NCBI RefSeq assembly: GCF_003626755.1
Contig: NZ_RBCJ01000002.1
Span: 1,054,001-1,118,000, forward strand
Length of the DNA: 64,000 nucleotides
Reading direction: 5' to 3'
Origin: Ulvibacterium marinum
Lineage (GTDB): Bacteria > Bacteroidota > Bacteroidia > Flavobacteriales > Flavobacteriaceae
Within the stretch, counting starts at the first letter, position 1. Each line of letters begins with the position of its first letter. The notes below the pieces were generated by a model, which worked only from the letters and a program-made list of their open reading frames with translations, searched no databases and was not told the origin of the DNA. A program made the translations under genes and the position numbers. Positions 7,965 to 15,548 of this stretch are shown here, in pieces.

Positions 7965-8672
7965 ATGAAATCTCACCATATCCTAGTCCTAAGTTTGGTC
8001 GCACTTTTGGTGGCCTCCTGTAACCCTGAATCAAAGGGAAAACACCTCTTTATCCTTTCCGGGCAATCCAATATGGTGGGTCTACTTCCTGAGGAATCCT
8101 TTACCCCAGTCATCCAGGCCCGGTTTGGAAAGGACAACGTAATCGTCGTAAAGGATGCCCACGGGGGGCAACCCATAAGGCGGTGGTATAAGGATTGGAA
8201 ACCTTTGCAAGGCAACGAGCCCAAGGCACAACCAGATCTGTACGATTCCCTGTGGACCAAAACAAATACTGCAATTCAAAAAGAGAAAATAGCAACAGTT
8301 ACGTTTATCTGGATGCAAGGCGAACGGGATGCCCGGGAAAAGCTGGGAGACGTATATGAAGAAAGCTTGATAGGGCTATACGATCAGCTCTCGGCCGACT
8401 TAAAACGAAACGACCTCAACTTCATTATTGGGCGATTAAGCGATTTTGATATACAAAACGAAAAGTATCCCCATTGGACGCTAATACGAGATATTCAGGT
8501 GAAGGTTGCCGAATCCAATCCGCGTTTTGGATGGATAGACACTGACGACCTCAATGATGGTTACAATAAAAATGGAAAGGAAATCAGGAATGACCTTCAT
8601 ATGTCCGAAGAGGGTTATATAGAAATGGGGAAACGTTTTGCGGAACAAGCTATTCTACTTGTAAAGGATTAA
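7965..8672 (+). CDS. lipid-anchored SGNH carbohydrate esterase (SASA/DUF303 family)
   Basis: A 235-residue protein of the sialate O-acetylesterase-like SGNH hydrolase family. After a lipoprotein signal (lipobox VASC, Cys19) it shows the nucleophile motif SGQSNM at 32-37 (Ser35), WMQGERD at 116-122 and the catalytic Asp210-Leu-His212 followed by MSEEGY. It probably removes acetyl groups from a plant- or algal-type polysaccharide in the periplasm or at the surface. It sits 120 bp behind the sulfatase and is read in the same direction. Neither a glycoside hydrolase nor a SusCD pair is present nearby, so this is not a complete polysaccharide utilisation locus. Confidence 0.88.
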   Translation: MKSHHILVLSLVALLVASCNPESKGKHLFILSGQSNMVGLLPEESFTPVIQARFGKDNVIVVKDAHGGQPIRRWYKDWKPLQGNEPKAQPDLYDSLWTKTNTAIQKEKIATVTFIWMQGERDAREKLGDVYEESLIGLYDQLSADLKRNDLNFIIGRLSDFDIQNEKYPHWTLIRDIQVKVAESNPRFGWIDTDDLNDGYNKNGKEIRNDLHMSEEGYIEMGKRFAEQAILLVKD

Positions 8673-8699
8673 AAAAGTACTAGAACCAATAATCTGCCC

Positions 8700-9659
8700 A
8701 TGAAAGCCGCCGTCCGCCGTAACTATGGTCCGCCCAAAAGCATTATCATCGAAGAGGTAGAAAAACCGGTACCCAAGGATAATGAGGTTTTGGTCCGGGT
8801 TAGGGCCGCTACGGTCAATCGGACCGATTGTGCCAATCTTAGGGCAAAACCTTTTATCATGCGCTTCGTCCTGGGATTTTTTAAACCGAAAAAAATCATC
8901 CTGGGAACCGATTTTGCCGGTGATGTTGTGGCAATAGGAAAAAACGTGAAATCCTTTCATATTGGCGATAGGGCATTTGGATTTGATGATACAGGGGTAC
9001 AGTCGCAGGCCGAATATCTGACCTTGGCCGAAGATGGTAGTCTATTCCCTATACCAGATGCAATAAGCTACAAGCAGGCCGCTGCCAGTTTGGAAGGGGC
9101 ACATTATGCCTATACGTTTGTGCATAAGGTGAATATCCGATCCGGTCAAAAAATTCTAATCAATGGGGCAACCGGGGCCATAGGCTCGGCCCTTGTACAG
9201 TTCGTTAGGCAGTATGATGTACACATCACCGCTACCTGCAATACAAGAAATATAGAGCTGGTTGAATCCTTGGGTGCCGAAAAAATTTATGATTACACCA
9301 AGGAAGATTTCACAAAGGATACTGAAAAATATGACTTTGTGTTTGATGCCGTAGGCAAAAGCACCTTTGGGAAATGCAGGCCCTTGTTGAAACGTGAAGG
9401 CGTTTACATTTCTTCGGAACTAGGGCCCTATTCCCAAAACGTGTTGTTTGCACTCCTAACTCCAATTTTTGGAAAAAAGAAGGTTGTTTTCCCAATACCC
9501 TACCCTACACAAGAAACCATACCTTACATCATAGCCCTATTGAAAACAAAAAAGTTCAGTCCGGTCATAGATCGGGAATATCCCTTGCAGGAAATCTCCC
9601 AGGCCTATGTGTATGTCCTTACCGGAGAGAAAACGGGAAACGTTATCATTGCATTCTAA
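8700..9659 (+). CDS. zinc-free NAD(P)-dependent alcohol dehydrogenase / quinone oxidoreductase family
   Basis: A 319-residue medium-chain dehydrogenase/reductase with a GroES-like N-terminal domain (from VPKDNEVLVRV, residues 24-34) and a Rossmann domain with the loop NGATGAIGS at 155-163. It has none of the zinc-binding cysteine clusters, so it belongs with the quinone oxidoreductase-like branch that reduces activated double bonds or carbonyls with NAD(P)H. A second, related copy is at 17856-18824 (shared start pattern, FFKPK segment and C-terminus). It follows the esterase gene by 27 bp. The substrate is unknown. Confidence 0.88.
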   Translation: MKAAVRRNYGPPKSIIIEEVEKPVPKDNEVLVRVRAATVNRTDCANLRAKPFIMRFVLGFFKPKKIILGTDFAGDVVAIGKNVKSFHIGDRAFGFDDTGVQSQAEYLTLAEDGSLFPIPDAISYKQAAASLEGAHYAYTFVHKVNIRSGQKILINGATGAIGSALVQFVRQYDVHITATCNTRNIELVESLGAEKIYDYTKEDFTKDTEKYDFVFDAVGKSTFGKCRPLLKREGVYISSELGPYSQNVLFALLTPIFGKKKVVFPIPYPTQETIPYIIALLKTKKFSPVIDREYPLQEISQAYVYVLTGEKTGNVIIAF

Positions 9660-9692
9660 AAAAATTAAGTAGGGAAAACCAAAGTATCGAAA

Positions 9693-10043
9693 ATGTCCAA
9701 AACCCAATATCGCATCTATGTGGTGGAACTGTCCAAAAGGGTCTTTACCGAAAACCGCCGGTTTCGGGAGGCCAATCCACAATTCAATGGAGTATTGGAA
9801 TGCCTCTATGTGGGTATGACTAGTAAGACCCCCAAGGAACGTTTTGCACAGCATAAAACAGGATACATCAATAAAAAAGGGCATAAATTGTCCTCCAATA
9901 TCGTCCAGAAATACGGAACCTACCTCCGCCCCAGTCTGTACAATCACATCAAGCCTATGGATAATCGTACGGAAGCTTTAAAAATGGAAAGGCAATTAGC
10001 CTTGGAATTGCGGCGAAAACGATATGCGGTTTGGTTCAATTGA
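9693..10043 (+). CDS. GIY-YIG-like small protein
   Basis: A 116-residue protein that begins with YRIYVVEL and continues to LYVGMTSKTPKERFAQHK, the layout of a GIY-YIG nuclease-like fold: two short strands with a Tyr each, then an Arg-containing helix. The C-terminal half carries the KYG..LRPSLY and GYAVWF-like ending of a family often left uncharacterised or mislabelled in databases. The catalytic Glu of true GIY-YIG nucleases cannot be assigned with confidence, although a MERQLA segment at about 103 is a candidate. It lies 33 bp after the dehydrogenase gene. The function is unknown. Confidence 0.65.
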   Translation: MSKTQYRIYVVELSKRVFTENRRFREANPQFNGVLECLYVGMTSKTPKERFAQHKTGYINKKGHKLSSNIVQKYGTYLRPSLYNHIKPMDNRTEALKMERQLALELRRKRYAVWFN

Positions 10044-10098
10044 TACAATGAATGGAGTATCTTTAATCCGGAAAATCTCATACTAAAGATAAAAATCC

Positions 10099-11565
10099 AT
10101 GAACGAGAAGACTTCCGATGAATCCTTCGAAACCTTGGACCCAAAGGATTGGGAAAAATCAAGGGCCTTAATGCATCAAATGGTAGACGACGCCTTTGAT
10201 TATGTCTCCAAGGTCAGGGACCGAAAGATTTGGCAGGATATGCCACCCGAAACCTTGGAAAGTTTTACCACTTCGGTACCCCGACAACCCAATAATGCCA
10301 AAGCGGTATACGAGGATTTTGTGCAACATGTATTGCCCTATAACATGGGGAACCTACATCCAAGATTCTGGGCCTGGTATATGGGCAATGGGACCATTTC
10401 CGGGATTATGGGCGACTTTTGGGCCTCCGTAATGAACCCGAACCTGGGTGGGGGAAATCACGCGGCCCACAAAGTGGAGGAACAGGTCATCAATTGGATG
10501 AAAGAAATCATCGGGTTTCCCGAAACGGCCAGCGGACTTTTGGTCAGTGGAGGTTCCATGGCCAATTTTACGGGATTGGCAATTGCCCGTAATGCGAAAT
10601 GCGGCTACGATATCCGAAAAGAAGGCCTACGACCAGAGGATTCAGGAAAAATGAGGGTATACGCTTCTTCCGAAATCCATAGCTGTAACCAAAAAGCCCT
10701 CGAGTTACTAGGATTGGGAGCGGACAGTCTTCAAAAAATTCCGGTCAATGCAGATTACACCATCAACCTGGAGGCATTGGTAACTCAAATAAAAAAGGAT
10801 TGGGAAATCGGTCTACGACCTTTTTGTGTCATTGGTACCCCAGGTACGGTAAATACCGGAGCTATTGATGACCTTAATCGTCTTGCGGATATCTGCGAGG
10901 CCGAAGACCTTTGGTTTCACTTAGATGGGGCCATAGGTGCCATTGCCATGTTGTCCCCTGAAGTAAAATCACAATTGGCAGGCATAGAACGGGCGCATTC
11001 CGTGGCATTGGACCTGCACAAATGGCTGCACATGCCTTTTGAATCGGGTTGTGTTCTGGTAAAAGATCAGAAAATGCATAAGGATACATTTTCCTTGATT
11101 CCCGAGTATTTGGCGAAGAATACCCGGGGAATCGCTTCGGGTGATAACTGGTTTAGCGAATACGGTCTGCAATTGTCCCGGCGGTTTCGAGCGCTAAAAG
11201 TATGGATGTCCCTTAAGGAACATGGCACGGAACGCTTTGGTAGAATGATTACCCGAAATGTGGAACAGGCCCATTATCTGGGTACGCTTATAGATTCTCA
11301 TGAAAATTTGGAACTTATAGCGCCTATTGGATTGGATATTGTCTGCTTTCGGTATAACCCTGGAGGACTAACTTTGGAAGCTTTGAATGTCCTCAACAAG
11401 GAAATTAAACTGCAATTGGAGGAAAGGGCCATCGCCTTACCCGGGTACACCACCCTCGAAAATAGCTATTGCATCCGGGTGGCCATTGCCAACCATCGCT
11501 CTACCGATGAGGATTTTGATGAATTGGTGAAAAGTGTTTTGGAATTGGGAAAGGAGCTTCATTAA
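10099..11565 (+). CDS. PLP-dependent group II decarboxylase-like protein
   Basis: A 488-residue fold-type I PLP enzyme of the aromatic-L-amino-acid/glutamate decarboxylase superfamily. Visible are the VSGGSMAN phosphate-binding segment at 149-156, the ring-stacking His region SSEIHS at 190-195, Asp276 in HLDGA (pyridine nitrogen partner) and the Schiff-base lysine Lys308 in DLHKW. The substrate (aromatic amino acid, aspartate, cysteate or other) cannot be assigned. A second group II decarboxylase-like gene at 56359-57801 is only distantly similar. It follows the GIY-YIG-like gene by 55 bp. Confidence 0.88.
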   Translation: MNEKTSDESFETLDPKDWEKSRALMHQMVDDAFDYVSKVRDRKIWQDMPPETLESFTTSVPRQPNNAKAVYEDFVQHVLPYNMGNLHPRFWAWYMGNGTISGIMGDFWASVMNPNLGGGNHAAHKVEEQVINWMKEIIGFPETASGLLVSGGSMANFTGLAIARNAKCGYDIRKEGLRPEDSGKMRVYASSEIHSCNQKALELLGLGADSLQKIPVNADYTINLEALVTQIKKDWEIGLRPFCVIGTPGTVNTGAIDDLNRLADICEAEDLWFHLDGAIGAIAMLSPEVKSQLAGIERAHSVALDLHKWLHMPFESGCVLVKDQKMHKDTFSLIPEYLAKNTRGIASGDNWFSEYGLQLSRRFRALKVWMSLKEHGTERFGRMITRNVEQAHYLGTLIDSHENLELIAPIGLDIVCFRYNPGGLTLEALNVLNKEIKLQLEERAIALPGYTTLENSYCIRVAIANHRSTDEDFDELVKSVLELGKELH

Positions 11566-11609
11566 TCCATCAAAAAGGAGATACTATTTTTCAGTTTAAA
11601 AATTTTGTT

Positions 11610-11617
11610 TACATTTG
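11610..11617 (+). promoter_or_regulatory. promoter -7 element of the ABC/GntR operon
   Basis: TACATTTG fits the TAnnTTTG box exactly and lies 31 bp before the ATG of the ABC ATPase gene. The operator palindrome at 11620-11641 begins 2 bp downstream, at the expected transcription start. Confidence 0.6.
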
Positions 11618-11619
11618 TT

Positions 11620-11641
11620 GTGTACTAGCTAACTAATACAC
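11620..11641. promoter_or_regulatory. palindromic operator, probably for the operon's GntR regulator
   Basis: A 22-bp inverted repeat with half-sites GTGTACTAGCT and AACTAATACAC (9 of 11 positions symmetric, GTGTA/TACAC ends). It sits between the -7 element and the first start codon of an operon whose third gene is a YtrA-type GntR repressor, so autoregulation is the simplest reading. Binding is inferred, not shown. Confidence 0.65.
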
Positions 11642-11647
11642 TAGATA

Positions 11648-12493
11648 ATGTTGCAGTTGGAAAACCTATTTTACCACTATCCAAAATCCAAAACAGTTTT
11701 GGACAATGTTTCCCTAACATTTAGTGAGGGCAATATTTATGGGCTGTTCGGCAAAAACGGTGAAGGTAAAAGTACCTTGATGAAAATCATGGCGGGGCTG
11801 TTGTTTCCAAAATCAGGTCAGTGTACTATTCTAGGCCGGCATATGGCCAAAAGGTCTGCAAATGGTCTACAAAATCTATTTTTGGTTCCTGAGGATTTTG
11901 AATTGCCCAACTTGACCATTGAGACCTATGAAAAGGTCCACTCCCCTTTTTATCCAACGTTTTCCAAAAATCAGTTTTATGAACTTATACAGGAGTTTAA
12001 ACTCCATCCCCGTGAAAAAATTACAAGGCTCTCGTTCGGACAAAAGAAAAAAGTACTTATTGCCTTTGGTATAGCTACATATACCAAATTGCTGCTTTTG
12101 GATGAACCTACCAACGGACTCGATATTCCTTCAAAAAGCCAATTCAGAAAGATAATGGCATCTGCGGTAGATCAGGGAAGAAGTATCATCATCTCTACCC
12201 ATCAGGTTCGGGATCTGCACAGTTTGATCAATCACGTAGTGATTTTGGATAATTGCAAGGTAGTTTTTGATCATTCTCTTTCTGAAGTCTCGGAAAACCT
12301 TTGGTTTGGACGTGCTTCCGATATGGCCAAGGAAGCTATCCTTTATACCGAAACTTCTTTCGGGGGAAAGGCGGTAATGAGGCGTTCAGATCGTCCCGAA
12401 ACCGAGGTAGATCTCGAGTTGTTGTTCAATGCCGTCCTCAATAATCCCAAAGGTGTCCAACTAGCCCTAGAACAAACATATCATGGAGTTTAA
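11648..12493 (+). CDS. ABC transporter ATP-binding protein
   Basis: A 281-residue ATPase subunit with Walker A GKNGEGKS at 35-42, a degenerate signature LSFGQ at 128-132, Walker B LLLLDEP at 148-154 and a switch His in ISTHQ near 180. A C-terminal extension of about 60 residues follows the ATPase core. It is the first gene of a four-gene operon (ATPase, permease, GntR, GIN-domain protein), of the type called YtrA-regulated ABC operons in Gram-positive bacteria and common in Bacteroidota. Such systems are usually linked to cell-envelope stress or peptide antibiotics, but the transported compound is unknown. Its stop overlaps the permease start by 11 bp. Confidence 0.92.
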   Translation: MLQLENLFYHYPKSKTVLDNVSLTFSEGNIYGLFGKNGEGKSTLMKIMAGLLFPKSGQCTILGRHMAKRSANGLQNLFLVPEDFELPNLTIETYEKVHSPFYPTFSKNQFYELIQEFKLHPREKITRLSFGQKKKVLIAFGIATYTKLLLLDEPTNGLDIPSKSQFRKIMASAVDQGRSIIISTHQVRDLHSLINHVVILDNCKVVFDHSLSEVSENLWFGRASDMAKEAILYTETSFGGKAVMRRSDRPETEVDLELLFNAVLNNPKGVQLALEQTYHGV

Positions 12494-13229
12494 TATCAAA
12501 AGAATAGGCTATGCGATACGAAAGGATGTGACCATCCTGAAAAATACCGGTATTACCGCATTGGCGGTTGCCAGTGGTATTCTCTTCATTGGTTTATTTT
12601 TTATGACCCGAGGGGACGATTATCTATCCGCTGATGAATTTATGGGTCTATTTGGCCTATGTTATATTGTCTTGGGAGTGTTTTTCAGTTTTGCCATTCT
12701 TAGGGAAAGTCATAATGTAAAATCCAATCATTTGTATTTCGCATTGCCCATTTCCCCATTGGAAAGGCTTACGGCCATTTGGTTAACGACGACTTTAATA
12801 CACACCCTCATTTTTACGGTGATGGCACTTTTAGTAGGACAACTGGCCATTGTTGCAGGGGGTATCATTTTCGGTTCAGGTTTTCACTGGGTATCCTTGT
12901 TTTCCGATGGTTACGTAAAATTGATCAAGGGATACTTTATCATACAGCCTATTTTTCTTTGCGGAGCTATGACCTTTTCGAAAAATGGAATCGGAAAGAC
13001 CCTATTGACGCTATTGTTGATTTTTATAGGAATACTATTTTATGGACTTCTTCTTTTTTCGGTGCTTAACCATAGCTATGGGGTATATCCCGGGGATTTG
13101 ATTGCGGATGAAGCTTTTGGCAAGGCAAGCACGGACTTTTCAGGAGTAGGGTCTTGGTTTTTTACCCTTCTTTTTGGACCGGTAATGCTGTTGGCTACTT
13201 ACTTTAAATTGGTTGAAAAGGAGGTATAG
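12483..13229 (+). CDS. ABC transporter permease
   Basis: A 248-residue integral membrane protein with about six hydrophobic segments (around 22-42, 55-76, 100-125, 135-150, 160-195 and 220-240). It is the permease partner of the ATPase immediately upstream and overlaps it by 11 bp, which suggests translational coupling. No solute-binding protein is encoded nearby, in keeping with an exporter or a sensing/resistance system. It ends 2 bp before the GntR gene. Confidence 0.88.
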   Translation: MEFNIKRIGYAIRKDVTILKNTGITALAVASGILFIGLFFMTRGDDYLSADEFMGLFGLCYIVLGVFFSFAILRESHNVKSNHLYFALPISPLERLTAIWLTTTLIHTLIFTVMALLVGQLAIVAGGIIFGSGFHWVSLFSDGYVKLIKGYFIIQPIFLCGAMTFSKNGIGKTLLTLLLIFIGILFYGLLLFSVLNHSYGVYPGDLIADEAFGKASTDFSGVGSWFFTLLFGPVMLLATYFKLVEKEV

Positions 13230-13231
13230 CC

Positions 13232-13612
13232 ATGGATTTTGATAATAGCAAACCTATTTATTTGCAAATCGTGGATTTTTTCTACGAAAATATCTTAGTG
13301 AAGAAGTGGTTGGAAAATGAGCGGATACCTTCAGTGAGAGAACTTGCTATGATGGTGGAAGTGAATCCGAACACGGCCATTCGGGCATTTAACCACTTGC
13401 AGGAGTTGGGGGTAATCCACAACAAACGGGGTATCGGATATTTTGTTTCGGAGGATGGATACCAAAAAGTGATGGCCATTAAGAAGGGAGAGTTTATGGA
13501 GGTAATCCTGCCCGATGTCTTTAAAAAAATGAAAATGCTGGATGTGGAATTTGAAGAAGTAAAAAACACCTATGATAAATATATAAACGAAACCGACCAT
13601 GAAAACAAGTAA
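13232..13612 (+). CDS. GntR-family transcriptional regulator, YtrA type
   Basis: A 126-residue regulator with an N-terminal winged helix-turn-helix (SKPIYLQIVDF at 6-16, RIPSVRELA at 31-39, NPNTAIRAF at 46-54, KRGIGYFV near 69-76) and only a short C-terminal dimerisation tail of about 45 residues. That tail length defines the YtrA subfamily, which controls ABC transporter operons. It is the third gene of such an operon. The palindrome at 11620-11641 is its likely operator. The start is 2 bp after the permease stop, and the stop overlaps the next gene by 14 bp. Confidence 0.93.
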   Translation: MDFDNSKPIYLQIVDFFYENILVKKWLENERIPSVRELAMMVEVNPNTAIRAFNHLQELGVIHNKRGIGYFVSEDGYQKVMAIKKGEFMEVILPDVFKKMKMLDVEFEEVKNTYDKYINETDHENK

Positions 13613-14141
13613 TCTCATTTTATTGGGTGTGTTGGGGGCCATCTTCGTTTTTATGACCGCACTTCAGATCAAAATGAAAGGTTATGTAAAGGAGGAAGTA
13701 CTCCGGGATTATGGCAACTTCGTCAAAAAAACCAGGGAGGTATCCAAATTCAAAAGAATTGTAGTACGCGACGGTATCCATATCCATTTTGAACAAAGTC
13801 CGGAAACAACCATAAGCATTGAGGCACGTGAGAACTTGATGTCCTTTATAAAAACTGAGACTGTTGAGGAAACGCTTATTATTGAAAAAACCAAACAAAT
13901 GCGGGGAAAGGATTCGGTAAAAGTGTTTGTTTCAAATACCCAACTCGATTCTTTGAACGTAAGTTCAGGGGCATCTTTTAACACCTTGGGGATGGTCTCC
14001 GGCAATGATTTGAAACTGGTTTTCAGAGGCACGAGCAAGGGTAATCTAGAATTGAACTATGAATCGGTACAATGTACATTTTCAACCAATTCAGAAGTAA
14101 GTATCACAGGAAACAGCAAAAAAATTAATTTCTTAAAATAA
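13599..14141 (+). CDS. exported or membrane-anchored GIN-domain (DUF2807-like) protein
   Basis: A 180-residue protein with an N-terminal hydrophobic helix (residues 5-22, signal or anchor) and a beta-rich domain beginning FKRIVVRDGIHIHFEQS at about 51. That opening and the later alternating strands (VKVFVSNTQLDSLNVSSGA, then LKLVFRGTSKGNLELN) match the GIN/DUF2807 right-handed beta pattern, though with fewer strands than usual. It overlaps the GntR gene by 14 bp and so belongs to the ABC operon. A role as envelope accessory or sensor is inferred from the operon only. Confidence 0.7.
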   Translation: MKTSNLILLGVLGAIFVFMTALQIKMKGYVKEEVLRDYGNFVKKTREVSKFKRIVVRDGIHIHFEQSPETTISIEARENLMSFIKTETVEETLIIEKTKQMRGKDSVKVFVSNTQLDSLNVSSGASFNTLGMVSGNDLKLVFRGTSKGNLELNYESVQCTFSTNSEVSITGNSKKINFLK

Positions 14142-14143
14142 CA

Positions 14144-14162
14144 ATCAAAAATGAACGGTTAG
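14144..14162. repeat. solo tail copy of the leader repeat
   Basis: Just after the GIN-domain gene the sequence ATCAAAAATGAACGGTTAG matches the last 20 bases of the leader repeat at 14205-14276, but it is not followed by an open gene (ATG AAC GGT TAG stops after three codons). It looks like a partial copy left by rearrangement. Confidence 0.5.
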
Positions 14163-14204
14163 AGCCTGAATCCATCGGAACCATAAATCAGGCGTAATTG
14201 AAGT

Positions 14205-14276
14205 ATCATCAATCATCAATCAAATTCATCAACCGGTGCTGAGCATAGTCGAAGCATCAAAAAATGAACAGTCATG
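14205..14276 (+). repeat. leader repeat copy A, ending at a start codon
   Basis: This is the first of two 72-bp copies (the other is 14727-14798), about 92% identical by direct comparison (6 differences). Each has an ATCATCA heptamer run, then a core reading GTGCTGAGCATAGTCGAAGC in this copy, then AAAAAATGAACAGTCATG, where the last ATG is the start codon of the following gene. The CTGAGC..AGTCGAAG core resembles an interspersed motif I know from many Bacteroidota spacers. Confidence 0.85.
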
Positions 14277-14717
14277 ATTTTAGTTAAAAACCAAAACCGT
14301 CAATCGGAACAAGTATCAAAATTTCGATTGTATCTCATGCGCGGACTTTATCTGCTTACATTTATCGGCCTAGCCTTTCAAGCATGGGAAACCATTTTGT
14401 TTCCTTCGGAAACTTTGGATTACATCACTGGAGTCGCCTTTAGTTTTTGGGCAGCTTATGCAACCCTAATGGGACTTGGCATCAGGTATCCCATAAAAAT
14501 GCTCCCTTTGCTACTGCTACAATTGTTCTATAAGGCTACATGGGCCTTAGGCGTGTATTTCCCTATGAAAGCAGCTTCCCAGGTTACGCCGGAAGCCGAA
14601 TCGTTCTTCTGGATTTGTGTCGTAGCCGTCATTCTTGACGCAATAGTCATTCCATGGCCCTATGTATTCAAAAACTACATCAAGAATTTTCTGAACCTAA
14701 AAATACATCCTGAATAA
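14274..14717 (+). CDS. small four-helix membrane protein, unknown function
   Basis: A 147-residue protein with four hydrophobic segments (about 24-41, 53-72, 77-97 and 112-132), a basic N-terminus and a short C-terminal tail. I do not assign it to a family. It is the first of three consecutive small membrane proteins, each preceded by a copy of the same repeat that ends at the start codon, so expression may depend on that leader. Confidence 0.7.
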   Translation: MILVKNQNRQSEQVSKFRLYLMRGLYLLTFIGLAFQAWETILFPSETLDYITGVAFSFWAAYATLMGLGIRYPIKMLPLLLLQLFYKATWALGVYFPMKAASQVTPEAESFFWICVVAVILDAIVIPWPYVFKNYIKNFLNLKIHPE

Positions 14718-14726
14718 AGAGGGAAA

Positions 14727-14798
14727 ATCATCAATCATCAATCAAATTCATCAACTTGTGCTAAGCGTAGTCGAAGCATCAAAAAACGAACAATCATG
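14727..14798 (+). repeat. leader repeat copy B, ending at a start codon
   Basis: Second full 72-bp copy. It has the same length as copy A and ends at the ATG of the DUF4386 gene at 14796. Its differences from copy A are scattered single bases, which argues for an old duplication or conserved function rather than an assembly artefact. Confidence 0.85.
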
Positions 14799-15482
14799 AA
14801 AACAAATCAAAAAAAAGGTAGGCTAATCGGGCTATTGCTTTTATTAATTGTTGTAGCCGGAATTCCCTCGGTAAACCTTAGAGGGTTGTCCACTTCCATG
14901 GCGGCATCCCCGGAATTTTTAAATGAAGTTTTCCAAAAATCCATGCAGATGCGACTTGCAGTCTTATTGGATATTGTAGCAGGCGCCTTATGGCTTGTGG
15001 TAGCAGTCATACTTTTTCCTGTCATAAAGCAATATAAAAAAGGCATGGCCTTAGGCTTTTTTGGTATTTGGATAGTCTACTTCGCCGTTATTATATTCAG
15101 TAATATCAGTCATTTAACCCTGCTATCATTAAGTCAGGAATTTATTAAAGCAGGAGCTACGGATATGAGTCATTTTGGTACATTGGGCCTTTTAAAAATT
15201 GAAGAATATTTTTGGGCGCATTACATGGCCATAATACTTTATGCCTCCGCAGCTTGGATATTCTATTACTTTTTGTTCAAGACCCAACTTGTTCCAAGAT
15301 TTTTGTCGGCTTGGGGGCTAATAGCAATTTCTTTGCCCTTTATAGCATGCTGGTTGACCATTTTTGATATCAGTGTCAGTTTTTACTTCTTTCTACAGAA
15401 TGGGCTACATATGATCGTTTTGTTGCTCTGGCTTCTGGTAAAAGGTTTCAATCCAACAGAAAAGGCCGTTCAATCGGCATAA
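14796..15482 (+). CDS. DUF4386-like integral membrane protein
   Basis: A 228-residue protein with six hydrophobic segments. The layout fits DUF4386: a first helix right after the Lys-rich N-terminus, a loop with the ASPEFLNEVF segment near 36-45, and then paired helices including LWLVVAVILFPVIKQY at about 64-79. This family is found in many bacteria with no defined function. It is the middle member of the repeat-led membrane protein trio. Confidence 0.75.
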   Translation: MKTNQKKGRLIGLLLLLIVVAGIPSVNLRGLSTSMAASPEFLNEVFQKSMQMRLAVLLDIVAGALWLVVAVILFPVIKQYKKGMALGFFGIWIVYFAVIIFSNISHLTLLSLSQEFIKAGATDMSHFGTLGLLKIEEYFWAHYMAIILYASAAWIFYYFLFKTQLVPRFLSAWGLIAISLPFIACWLTIFDISVSFYFFLQNGLHMIVLLLWLLVKGFNPTEKAVQSA

Positions 15483-15493
15483 ATAGAAATTTC

Positions 15494-15548
15494 ATCATCA
15501 ATCATCAATCTAACTTGCCTTTGGTGGGTTCAAAAACGTACAGTCATG
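15494..15548 (+). repeat. degenerate leader repeat copy C, ending at a start codon
   Basis: A 55-bp shorter copy: the ATCATCA heptamer run (15494-15510) is intact, the CTGAGC/AGTCGAAG core is lost or replaced, and the end TTCAAAAACGTACAGTCATG again runs into the start codon, here that of the DUF2306 gene at 15546. Confidence 0.7.
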
